A stretch of DNA of 64,000 nucleotides from Desulfovibrio porci (GTDB taxonomy: Bacteria > Desulfobacterota > Desulfovibrionia > Desulfovibrionales > Desulfovibrionaceae), in assembly GCF_009696265.1 (NCBI RefSeq), contig NZ_VUMH01000009.1, forward strand, positions 1 to 64,000, written 5' to 3'. Positions within the stretch are counted from its first letter, which is position 1. Each line of letters opens with the position of its first letter. Made by a program: the position numbers and the translations under genes. Shown here one piece after another: positions 9,611-16,975 of this stretch. The notes beneath the pieces are model-generated. The model searched no databases and was not told the DNA's origin. It was given only the letters and a program-made list of their open reading frames with translations.

Positions 9611-10386
9611 GGCCGGACCTCCGAGGTTGCGGGTTGCGCGGGACGTGTCTCGCCGCTGTCCGACCCGCCGCCGGGCGCGTTCAGGCCGGGGCCGCGCCGG
9701 GCGTAGAGCAGCAGCACGCCCAGGCTCGCGCCCAGAACGGTGGCCACGGCCACATTCCACTGGCTCATGCCCGCGGCTTTCAGGGCGATGGACAGGACCG
9801 TGGTGAACAGGGCCACCAGCACATGCAGGCGGCTCACGCACTGGGGCACCAGCAGGGCCAGAAACATGGCGGTAAGCGCGTAATCCAGGCCCAGCGGCCG
9901 GACGTCGCTGACCAGTTCGCCGCAGAAGGCGCCCACGGTGCAGCCGATGACCCAGGCCAGATGGGTGGTGCTGTTGCAGATGTACATGACGCCGGGGTTG
10001 AGCGGCCAGCCGCGTTGCAGGGCCGTGATGTGCACGGCGAAGGTTTCGTCCGTGAGGCCCAGGCCCAGCAGAAAGCGCTGCCCGCGCGGCAGGCGGGCCA
10101 GCCAGGGGGATTCGGCGGCGGACATTAGCAGATAGCGCAGATTGACGATGAAGACCGCCGCGATCACCGACAGAATGCCAGCGCCCGCGCCCCAGAGACT
10201 GGCGAAGACGAACTGGCCCGAGCCGGAAAACATCAGCACGGCCATGGCCACGGCCAGGGACGGGGGAATATTGTTTTTGACCGCCAGCACGCCGAAGGCG
10301 AAGCCCACGGGCACATAGCCCAGCACAATGGGCAGGGCGCGCCGCAGGCCTTCCGCCGGAGGTGAGGCTGTGGCAGGACTCGACAT
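9607..10386 (-). CDS. azlC: AzlC family branched-chain amino acid exporter
   Basis: The main subunit of an AzlCD exporter in the inner membrane, 259 residues. It has about seven membrane segments, an N-terminal GLRRALPIVLGYVPVGFAFG signature, and the conserved MFSGSGQFVFASLW and NLRYLLMSAA motifs. The family is thought to export leucine, isoleucine and valine, or analogues. The C-terminal 30 residues are Pro/Gly/Ser-rich and probably cytosolic. GAGG lies 9 bp before the ATG. It diverges from the methyltransferase gene across a 77-bp gap that must hold both promoters. Confidence 0.9.
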   Translation of the reverse strand: MSSPATASPPAEGLRRALPIVLGYVPVGFAFGVLAVKNNIPPSLAVAMAVLMFSGSGQFVFASLWGAGAGILSVIAAVFIVNLRYLLMSAAESPWLARLPRGQRFLLGLGLTDETFAVHITALQRGWPLNPGVMYICNSTTHLAWVIGCTVGAFCGELVSDVRPLGLDYALTAMFLALLVPQCVSRLHVLVALFTTVLSIALKAAGMSQWNVAVATVLGASLGVLLLYARRGPGLNAPGGGSDSGETRPAQPATSEVRP

Positions 10387-10463
10387 AGGACTGACCTCAG
10401 CGTAAAAGTAAACTATATGAGCTACTCTTTTTGATTCGCTCTGGCAAGTTTATGGAGGATTGC

Positions 10464-11504
10464 ATGGACGAAACCCCCTTTGCCGCATTACAGCGCGACG
10501 CCACGGGCTATCAGCGCTCCTGCGCGCTTACGGCCGCGGCTGAACTGGATTTTTTCACGCTCATTCTGCGCAACGGCAACCGGATGAGCGCCCTGGCCCT
10601 GGCGGAAGAGCGCGGCGTGGACGCGCGCGGCGCGGCTGTCCTGCTGGATGCCCTGACCGGCATGGGCTACCTGGAGAAAACCGCGCCCGCCGTGGCGGGC
10701 GGCCCGGCGGTCTACACTGTGCCCGAGGTCTGGCGGGAGGCGCTGGACAGCCGCCATCCCCTTTCCTACGTGCCCATGCTGCGGCATATGGCCAATGCCC
10801 AGCGGGGCTGGGCGGAACTGGCGCGCACGGTCCGGGACGGCAGACCCCAGACCCGGCGGCCCAGCATTCTCGGCGCGGAAGAGGATGACCGCTCTTTCAT
10901 CATGGGCATGAATTCCATAGCCGTGCGCACGGCGGGGCCCCTGGCGGCTGCCCTGCAACGGGCCGGAGTGCTGGATTTCGCCGCGAGCCCGGCCCGGATT
11001 CTGGATGTGGGCGGCGCGTCCGGCACCTATACCCAGGCCTTTCTGGAAATCCTGCCCACGGCCGAAGCCCTGATTTTCGACCGCCATGTGGGTATTGAGG
11101 CCGCGCGGCGGCGTTTCGCGGGCACGCCCCTGGAGGGCCGGGTGCATTTTCAGGCCGGGGATTTTTATCAGGACGCCCTGCCCTCCGGTTTTGATCTGGC
11201 CTGGATCAGCGCCATCATCCACCAGCACGGGCGGGAGCAAAGCCGCGCGCTCTACCGCAACGTCCTTCAGGCTCTGAAGCCCGGCGGCAGGGTGGCCGTG
11301 CGCGATTTCATCATGAGCGCGGACGGGACCAGTCCGGCGGCCGGAACCCTGTTCGGCCTGAACATGCTGGTGCACTGCGCCGAGGGCAGGGTCTACACCT
11401 TTGAGGAAGTGCGGGAGGATCTGGAATTCGCGGGCTTCACGGCCGTGAAACTGGCCGTGCCCGCTGAAACCATGTCGGCTGTGGTCAGCGCCGTGCGGCC
11501 GTAA
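10464..11504 (+). CDS. SAM-dependent O-methyltransferase (class I, plant-OMT-like)
   Basis: A 346-residue methyltransferase in two parts. The N-terminal half (about 1-110) is a winged-helix dimerisation domain (AAAELDFFTLIL, LLDALTGMGYLEK). The C-terminal half is a Rossmann SAM-binding domain with motif I ARILDVGGASGTYT (about 178-191), an acidic residue in LIFDRH, and the post-motif ALKPGGRVAVRDF. It belongs with acetylserotonin/hydroxyneurosporene-type O-methyltransferases. No substrate can be deduced. The ATG at 10464 is preceded by GGAGG at 7 bp, so I rejected the in-frame ATG 33 bp earlier. It stands alone. Confidence 0.8.
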   Translation: MDETPFAALQRDATGYQRSCALTAAAELDFFTLILRNGNRMSALALAEERGVDARGAAVLLDALTGMGYLEKTAPAVAGGPAVYTVPEVWREALDSRHPLSYVPMLRHMANAQRGWAELARTVRDGRPQTRRPSILGAEEDDRSFIMGMNSIAVRTAGPLAAALQRAGVLDFAASPARILDVGGASGTYTQAFLEILPTAEALIFDRHVGIEAARRRFAGTPLEGRVHFQAGDFYQDALPSGFDLAWISAIIHQHGREQSRALYRNVLQALKPGGRVAVRDFIMSADGTSPAAGTLFGLNMLVHCAEGRVYTFEEVREDLEFAGFTAVKLAVPAETMSAVVSAVRP

Positions 11505-11548
11505 GCGGGACTTCGAATTCTTTTGCGTTTGAGTCAGGCCGCGAACCC

Positions 11549-11575
11549 TAAATTTCCCTCTGGTCCTGCCGATAA
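11549..11575 (+). promoter_or_regulatory. Sigma-28 (FliA) type promoter
   Basis: TAAATTTC at 11549-11556, an 11-bp spacer, then GCCGATAA at 11568-11575. This matches the flagellar sigma-28 consensus (TAAAGTTT-N11-GCCGATAA) at every position of the -10 and nearly all of the -35. It lies 87 bp upstream of the metalloprotease start at 11663 and points at it. Confidence 0.8.
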
Positions 11576-11662
11576 AAGAAGCGTAGTCTGGTATGGTGTC
11601 CGGCATCCGGTATGGGCCGCGCCGCCTGTCTGAAGTTTTTGTCGTCCTGAGGTAAAAGGAAT

Positions 11663-12493
11663 ATGCCCGAAGCTCTGGAAAGCATCAGCGCCCGTGCTGT
11701 GGGGCCGTTGGCGCCGTCCGCTTCCGTCGCCGGTTCCGGCGGCGCGGCCAGGGATGAGCGCGGCCGGGAGTCGGGCGCGTTCAGCCTGCCGGGCCGTGCG
11801 GACCAGAACGGCGACGGTTCGCGGCTGAGCGGCGCGGCCCTGACGGACAGTCTCAGCCTGAGTCCCGAAGCTCAACAGCAGTTGCGCGAGCTGAAACAGC
11901 GTGACGCCGAAGTGCGCGCCCACGAAGGGGCACATATGGCGGCGGGCGGCGCGCATGTGACCGGCGGGGCCGACTATACCTATCAGAAAGGGCCGGACGG
12001 GCGGCAGTACGCCATCGGCGGCCATGTTTCCATTGACGCCTCGTCCGTGCCGGGCGACCCGGAGGCCACCAAGGAAAAGGCGCAACAGGTGCGCCGCGCG
12101 GCCCTGGCGCCGGGCGAACCTTCCGGCCAGGACCGGCAGGTGGCGGCCCGCGCCGCCGCCCAGGAAGCCCGCGCCGAGCGGGACAAGCGGAAAGAGGAAG
12201 CAGAGGAGAGCCGGAGCGCGGCCGCATCCGGCGGCGTCCCGGACGCGCCTGTTTCCGCCGGAGCGGAGTCTCTTGCCGCCGCTGCTCCCGCTGATGGCGT
12301 GGACCCCGGCGCTCCGGACGCGTCCACGGAAAGCATCGCCGCTGCCGCGTCGGCCGGGGCGTCCCCGCTGAACGGTCCGGCGGAGCTGCTCACACGCCGC
12401 CGCGCTGCGGGCGCGTATGCCGACATGTCCATGCGCGGCGTCATGCCCACGGCCCTGGCTCCCGGGGGCACGGGCATCTCCCTCCAAGTCTAG
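11663..12493 (+). CDS. Putative metalloprotease, SprA-related / CJM1_0395 family
   Basis: A 276-residue protein with a conserved core at about 72-130: LSLSPEAQQQLRELKQRDAEV followed by the zinc-protease motif HEGAH (residues 87-91) and GGADYTYQKGPDG and GGHVSID segments. This matches the SprA-related family (putative metalloproteases found in Campylobacter, Shewanella and Desulfovibrio). The N-terminus is low complexity. After the core comes a charged coiled-coil stretch (ARAAAQEARAERDKRKEEAEE), then an Ala/Ser-rich tail. There is no signal peptide. It is a monocistronic gene behind a sigma-28 promoter (11549-11575), so expression is probably tied to late flagellar genes. The substrate is unknown. 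Confidence 0.75.
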   Translation: MPEALESISARAVGPLAPSASVAGSGGAARDERGRESGAFSLPGRADQNGDGSRLSGAALTDSLSLSPEAQQQLRELKQRDAEVRAHEGAHMAAGGAHVTGGADYTYQKGPDGRQYAIGGHVSIDASSVPGDPEATKEKAQQVRRAALAPGEPSGQDRQVAARAAAQEARAERDKRKEEAEESRSAAASGGVPDAPVSAGAESLAAAAPADGVDPGAPDASTESIAAAASAGASPLNGPAELLTRRRAAGAYADMSMRGVMPTALAPGGTGISLQV

Positions 12494-12698
12494 GCGCTGT
12501 TTCTAACTTGGTTTTTTTGCCTTACGGCTTCGTCATTTCTGTTGCCTTCATCCGTAGTCTCCTTCGTCACAACGGTTGAAGCAAGTACCGTTGAGAGCAC
12601 GCTCTTTTCGTAAAAAGCTTGCTTTCCTCGCCGCAAAGGCAAAACTCCTCAATTTAGAAACAACTCCAAGTGCGGCCTTCTTCCGTTACCGCAGCGTG
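12494..12698. repeat. Imperfect palindromic element downstream of the metalloprotease gene
   Basis: GTTTCTAACTTGG...TTTTGCCTT at 12499-12523 is imperfectly inverted at 12636-12661 (8 bp outer and 9 bp inner blocks perfect). The interior carries CAACGGTTGAAGCAAG (12570-12585), which recurs with one change at 45770-45785. A sequence starting GTCTAGG and reaching GTTTCTAA, at the metalloprotease stop, also recurs at the stop of the enolase-like gene (53614 onwards). It looks like a dispersed non-coding repeat. Confidence 0.55.
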
Positions 12699-13946
12699 TC
12701 AGTTGGAGAAATAATGGGCGTCATCCGCCTTGTCGTCCAGGTGCAGATTTGTGGCCAAGGTCATGGCCGCCCTGTATATTTTCACGACATCGCCCATGTG
12801 CTGAACGCCCAATCCGCCGAAGATACGCCTCGCTTCGTCCACATTGCCCGCCTCAAGGCAGAGTACGGCATTCAGCCAGGGATAAAAGCAGCCTTCTTTT
12901 CGGGTGAGCGCGTTTCTCACGTCCTCGCTCAGCGAGGTCCGGGCCAGAAGATCCTCGAAAGACATATGGTACATGGCGTCCAGAGTGGAAAAAAGCCCCA
13001 GCGCGAAAAGCTGCTCCGCATACGGGCGGCCGATGAAGGCCGCCGTGTTGCGCAGAAAATGCGCCCGGAAAATGCAGATCGTGGTCAGCTCCCGGGCGGT
13101 GTCGGAGGTGTGGAACTGGTCGGCAATAAGCATGGCCGCAAGCCAGCGGCACAGCCGGTCCAGGCCGATAAAGGCGATGGCCTGTTTGATGGAGTCTATT
13201 CTGGTGGTGACGGAAAATGCCACCGAATTGGCGAAATTGAGCAGTCTGAGCGCCAGTTGCGGACTGTGGGAAAGAAGCATCTGCAGTTTTTGCAGCTTTA
13301 CGTTTCCCGACATCAGGTAGCAGAGCACCCGCAGCTTGGTATGTGCGTCGGGCGCCAGCCGTTTGGCGGAGATCAGTTCGGGCCGCTGGAAGTAAAAGCC
13401 CTGGAGCAGTTCATAGCCGTTTTCCCTGGCCCAGTGCGCCTCCTCGGAGCTTTCCACTTTTTCCGCCAGCATGGTCACGCCGCGATGGCGTAACGCCCGT
13501 GAGACCTGGGACAGTTGTTCCGCGCTGGCGCTCCGCAAGTCCACCTTCACGATATCGGCAATCTCAACAAAACCTTCCATGTCCGGCTGCCCGGTATAAT
13601 CATCCAGCGCCAGGGTATAACCTTGGGATTTGAGATGACGGAGAACTTCCACATTCTCCCGGGTACAAGGCACGGTTTCCAGAATTTCGAGAACGCATCT
13701 GCCGGGTGAAATGGATTCGGGTATCCCGGTGCGCAACAGATCGTCAGGTATATTTATGAATACCTTGGCATGGGGCGCGGTATGGCTGGAGGCAAAAGCA
13801 ATGCCGTCCACAATGATTTCCGAGGTCGCCTGGCTTTGATTCCGAATATTGGCCGCGGTAAGATTAAACTGATCCCGAAAGAGCAATTCATATCCGTATA
13901 GATTCCCGCGTGCGGTAAATATCGGTTGTCGTGCAAAAAAAAGCAT
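12699..13946 (-). CDS. EAL-HDOD (YuxH-type) signalling protein
   Basis: A 415-residue cytosolic protein. An N-terminal EAL-like domain (about 1-195) begins with RQPIFTARGNLYGYELLFRD. The EAL signature is ELL, and the usual DDFGTG is DDYTG, so c-di-GMP hydrolysis is very unlikely. A C-terminal HDOD domain (about 200-390; LLSHSPQLALRLLNFANS, IGLDRLCRWL) follows. HDOD is an HD-related domain without the metal residues. Proteins of this layout act as signalling adaptors in motility and c-di-GMP control. It is a single gene; its promoter is presumably in the AT-rich 13950-14110. Confidence 0.85.
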   Translation of the reverse strand: MLFFARQPIFTARGNLYGYELLFRDQFNLTAANIRNQSQATSEIIVDGIAFASSHTAPHAKVFINIPDDLLRTGIPESISPGRCVLEILETVPCTRENVEVLRHLKSQGYTLALDDYTGQPDMEGFVEIADIVKVDLRSASAEQLSQVSRALRHRGVTMLAEKVESSEEAHWARENGYELLQGFYFQRPELISAKRLAPDAHTKLRVLCYLMSGNVKLQKLQMLLSHSPQLALRLLNFANSVAFSVTTRIDSIKQAIAFIGLDRLCRWLAAMLIADQFHTSDTARELTTICIFRAHFLRNTAAFIGRPYAEQLFALGLFSTLDAMYHMSFEDLLARTSLSEDVRNALTRKEGCFYPWLNAVLCLEAGNVDEARRIFGGLGVQHMGDVVKIYRAAMTLATNLHLDDKADDAHYFSN

Positions 13947-14542
13947 ATTTGAATTGACCGGCAGGATGCCGGGAAGTTATTTGTGGCGGCCGTACATTTT
14001 GCCGATTTTTTTATTTCAAATATATAAGTATCAATAATCGGAAAAGAGGAACAATTATTGCGATTGTTCGATGATGCATTCTCGACATCTGAAAAAATCA
14101 TACAATATGGAAAATTATTTCGCAATATTTACGTTAAGTGAAAAATATGTGGCCGAATTCCTGTGGGGACCCTGAAACGCAAAAATTATCCTGCCCGGCA
14201 TAATGGTTTTTCCCGCGACGGGAAGCCGGGAGGCCGGAACGAACCGGCATGGCCTGAGCGCATATACGTGGACTATGGGCTTGCATGCCGGCTGCCGCTG
14301 AAACTTTTTGACGATATCCCGGACAAGCGGGCCATGCAATATCTTGCTAATTATTTATAGATTAATTTCTTATGTTTCCGCAGCGGATTTTTCGCGACGG
14401 CGAGGGGGGCGGCTTTTTTGTTCTTGACAATGACGCTTATTTTTTAATAAACGATAATTAATAAATATGCGGCGCGAGAAAATACGCTTGCATGACAGGC
14501 TTCACCGACCCGCCTGTCCACCCCAACCCGGAGGAAATCCGT
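13947..14542. other. Intergenic region, 596 bp
   Basis: Bases 13950-14110 are AT-rich and likely hold the promoter of the minus-strand EAL-HDOD gene. Bases 14115-14360 allow overlapping short frames on both strands, none with a ribosome binding site or recognisable sequence. Bases 14424-14465 contain TTGACA and AT-rich inverted TTATT/AATAA blocks, a probable promoter and regulator site for the DUF417-DUF302 pair. Confidence 0.35.
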
Positions 14543-15112
14543 ATGTCATCCGTTTTCCGATGCATGGCCCAGACTGAAAGCGTTGCCGTCTCTCTGACCC
14601 GCCTGGGGCTCATTGTGGTCCTGCTCTGGATCGGCGGCCTGAAAGTCGCGCCCTATGAGGCGGACGGCATTGTGCCCTTTGTGGCCGAAAGCCCTTTTAT
14701 GAGCTTTTTGATGAACAACCCTGCGGACTACCGGGCGCACATGAATCCCGAAGGCAAGCTGGTGCCGGAAAACCGTCAGTGGCATCAGGAGCACGGCACC
14801 TATACGGCCTCGCATATCATCGGCGCGATCATCGTCAGCCTGGGCATTCTGCTCTGCTTTCAGCCCTGGCTGCCGCAGGTGGCGGCAATAGGCGGGCTGC
14901 TGGTGTTCGGCATGTCCCTGGTCACGCTCTCTTTCTTGATCACCACGCCGCAGGTCTGGGTGCCCAATCTGGGCGACGCGGAGCACGGTTTCCCCTATCT
15001 GAGCGGCAGGGGACGGCTGGTAATTAAGGACGTCATCATGATGGGCGCGGCTCTGGTCTGCATGGCCGACTCGGCAAAAAAATACCTGCGCCGCCGCACT
15101 GCGGCGGCCTGA
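14543..15112 (+). CDS. DUF417 (YkgB/RclC-like) inner-membrane protein
   Basis: A 189-residue membrane protein with four hydrophobic helices. The DUF417 family signature WIGGLKVAPYEADGIVPFVAESPFMS is near the N-terminus and is easily recognised. A later SFLITTPQVWV segment and GRLVIKD are also typical. E. coli RclC of this family is part of the reactive chlorine response; the function of others is unknown. A 60-residue hydrophilic loop (NPEGKLVPENRQWHQEHG) after the first helix is longer than in RclC. The ATG has GAGG 8 bp upstream. It is followed 13 bp later by an exported DUF302 protein, probably in one operon. Confidence 0.82.
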   Translation: MSSVFRCMAQTESVAVSLTRLGLIVVLLWIGGLKVAPYEADGIVPFVAESPFMSFLMNNPADYRAHMNPEGKLVPENRQWHQEHGTYTASHIIGAIIVSLGILLCFQPWLPQVAAIGGLLVFGMSLVTLSFLITTPQVWVPNLGDAEHGFPYLSGRGRLVIKDVIMMGAALVCMADSAKKYLRRRTAAA

Positions 15113-15125
15113 ACGGGAGGACGGC

Positions 15126-15647
15126 ATGAACAGCTCCATTATGACTTCTTTTCGCGGCCCGGCCGCTTGTGCGGCCCTGTATTGTCTGCTAGCCCTGTTG
15201 TGCATGGGCGTTGCCTCTGAAACTCAAGCCAAGGATGTTTCAATGAATACTGATATGCAGCATGGCCTGATGCGGAAAAAGGCCCACGGCGATCTGGACA
15301 CGGTCTGGAAGCGTCTGCTCGACACGCTCACGGCGGCCAAAGCGCCGGTATTTGCCACAGTGGACCACAGGGCCAACGCCCAGGGCGCGGGTCTGGATAT
15401 GACCGGCGCGCGGGTGGTGATTTTCGGCAATCCCGCCGTGGGCACGGCCCTGATGCAGGCCGCCCCGGAAGCGGCCCTGGACCTGCCTCTGAAGATTCTG
15501 GTCTGGGAGAGTCCGGACGGCGTCATGCTGAGCTGGAGCGATCCCGCCTGGATCGCGGGCCGTTACGGGGCCGCCCCCAATCTGGAAGTGGTGGCCAAGA
15601 TGCGCGGCATGCTGGAGAAGCTCACCAGCGCCGCAGCCGGTTCATAG
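15126..15647 (+). CDS. Exported DUF302 domain protein
   Basis: A 173-residue protein with a signal peptide (hydrophobic about 12-30, cleavage likely after ETQA). The mature part is a DUF302 domain: TVDHRANAQGAGLDMTGARVVIFGNPAVGTALMQ and LPLKILVWESPDGV are characteristic. DUF302 proteins have a dimeric alpha/beta fold with no proven activity. They often sit beside thiosulfate, chlorine-stress or membrane DUF genes. It is co-oriented with and 13 bp after the DUF417 gene, suggesting a shared envelope stress role. A strong palindromic terminator follows at 15673-15708. Confidence 0.78.
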   Translation: MNSSIMTSFRGPAACAALYCLLALLCMGVASETQAKDVSMNTDMQHGLMRKKAHGDLDTVWKRLLDTLTAAKAPVFATVDHRANAQGAGLDMTGARVVIFGNPAVGTALMQAAPEAALDLPLKILVWESPDGVMLSWSDPAWIAGRYGAAPNLEVVAKMRGMLEKLTSAAAGS

Positions 15648-15672
15648 AACGGGAACAATACTCTCCCATAAC

Positions 15673-15708
15673 CCTGAAAGAGGCCGCATTAATGCGGCCT
15701 CTTTCAGG
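15673..15708. terminator. Perfect 36-bp palindromic terminator
   Basis: CCTGAAAGAGGCCGCATT at 15673-15690 is exactly inverted through 15708, with a CTTT tract in the right arm. It closes the DUF417-DUF302 operon and can work in both directions. Confidence 0.8.
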
Positions 15709-15864
15709 CTGTTGACAAAGTCGGCAGCCCCGAAAATCAGGAGTAGGTCGCAGCTTTGCTGCGCCGTTAAGCGATTGATTTTCCTGCCTTTCCGCCCGGC
15801 GAGTTTTCTTGAAAACGAGCCGAAGGCGGCGCAAACGCCGCGAAGCGGGGTTTGTCATTCGTCT
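15709..15864. repeat. Inserted repeat segment between duplicated terminator palindromes
   Basis: About 155 bp with several internal hairpins (CGCAGC-TTT-GCTGCG, GTTTTCTTGAAAAC, GCGGCG-CAAA-CGCCGC) and weak terminal inversion (TTGACAAA/TTTGTCAT). It is flanked on both sides by copies of the palindrome GAGGCCGCATT-AATGCGGCCTC, as if the element had inserted and duplicated or carried the terminator. Confidence 0.45.
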
Positions 15865-15892
15865 GAGGCCGCATTAATGCGGCCTCTTTTAC
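15865..15892 (+). terminator. Second copy of the GAGGCCGCATTAATGCGGCCTC terminator
   Basis: A 22-bp perfect palindrome at 15865-15886 followed by TTTTA. It is identical in its core to the hairpin at 15673-15708. Together with the reverse reading it also serves the end of the minus-strand Sel1 gene (stop at 15914). Confidence 0.7.
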
Positions 15893-15913
15893 TGTCTGCG
15901 CCGGAGAGAAGGG

Positions 15914-16975
15914 TTACTGCTGTTTGGCTTTCTTGCGGGTCTGCTTGGCGGCGGGCGTGGGTTTGGCCGGGGTTTCCGGTTTGCCCTGGGCGCGGATCAC
16001 GGCCCTGGCGTCGGGATCGCCGTTTTTGGCGGCCAGGCGGTACCAGCGGGTGGCCTCGCTCAGATTACGGGGCACGCCGGTGCCCTGATCATACATCAGG
16101 CCAAGGCTGTACTGGGCGGCGGGCTCGTTTTGTTCGGCGGCCTTGCGGTACCATTCCACGGCCTTGTTGTAATCCTGCGGCACGCCCCGGCCCTGCTCGT
16201 ACATGAAGCCGAGATTGTACTGGGCTTCGGCGTAGCCGCGCTCGGCGGCGCGGGTGTACCACTGCACTGCTTTGGACGGATCCTGCGCGTAGCCGCGCCC
16301 CTCGGCATACATGAAGGCCAGATTGTTCTGGGCCTTGACATGATCCTGCTCGGCGGCTTTTTCAAACCAGTGCACGGCCTTGGTGTCGCTCTGGTTTTCG
16401 CCCTTGCTGTTCAGATAGGTCCAGCCCAGGGAATACTGGGCGTCGGCCAGCCCCTGATTGGCGGCCCGGCTGTACCAGTCAATGGCCGCGTTTTCATCCT
16501 TGGCCACGCCCCGGCCGTAGGCATGGAGGTAGCCCAGATTGTACTGGGCCATGGCCAGGCCCTGTTCGGCGGCCTTGCGGAACCAACGCGCCGCTTCGCG
16601 GTAATTGCGGCGTACGCCCTGGCCCGACGCTAGGGCCGTGCCCCAGGCGTTCTGGGCGCTGATGTCGCCCTTTTCAGCCGCCTGGCGGAAGAACAGGGCC
16701 GCGCGCTGCTCATTTTTTTTGACGCCCTTGCCGTCCAGGGTCAGACGCCCCAGCACATAGAGGGCTTCGGCATTGCCCGCGTCGGCCAGAGGCTTGAGCA
16801 GGCCCACGGCCTTGCCGTAATCCGCCGCATTGATGGCGGCCTGGACTTCGCGCAGGTCGCCGGCGTCGTCAGCCAGAGCCGCGGGCACCAGCGAGGGCAG
16901 GGAAAGCGCGGCCGGGCAGCAGAGCAGCCCGGCGGCCAGTAGGAACAGCAGAAAATAACGGGAAATCATGCTCAT
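15914..16975 (-). CDS. Exported Sel1-like repeat (SLR/TPR) protein
   Basis: A 353-residue protein with a signal peptide (MSMISRYFLLFLLAAG; cleavage near ALA about residue 37). It carries about seven to eight Sel1-like 36-residue repeats (pattern AQYNLGxMYxxGxGVxxDxxKAVxWYxKAAEQG), then a Lys/Pro/Thr-rich tail (KPTPAAKQTRKKAKQQ). Such alpha-solenoid proteins work as periplasmic scaffolds in peptidoglycan or exopolysaccharide machinery. The start ATG overlaps the stop of the LIC12162-like gene (ATGA), hence coupling with the sugar-acid genes. A much longer upstream frame exists, but it is only the shadow of that gene. Confidence 0.87.
   Translation of the reverse strand: MSMISRYFLLFLLAAGLLCCPAALSLPSLVPAALADDAGDLREVQAAINAADYGKAVGLLKPLADAGNAEALYVLGRLTLDGKGVKKNEQRAALFFRQAAEKGDISAQNAWGTALASGQGVRRNYREAARWFRKAAEQGLAMAQYNLGYLHAYGRGVAKDENAAIDWYSRAANQGLADAQYSLGWTYLNSKGENQSDTKAVHWFEKAAEQDHVKAQNNLAFMYAEGRGYAQDPSKAVQWYTRAAERGYAEAQYNLGFMYEQGRGVPQDYNKAVEWYRKAAEQNEPAAQYSLGLMYDQGTGVPRNLSEATRWYRLAAKNGDPDARAVIRAQGKPETPAKPTPAAKQTRKKAKQQ

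Noticed and set aside
12482..12671. CTCCAAGT direct repeat around the 12.5-kb palindrome as a target-site duplication
   Set aside because: The 8-bp repeats (12482-12489 and 12664-12671) do not abut both ends of the inverted repeat symmetrically; could be chance.
14163..14360. 65-codon plus frame and overlapping 74-codon minus frame
   Set aside because: Starts are GTG/TTG without ribosome sites and neither product resembles a known protein.
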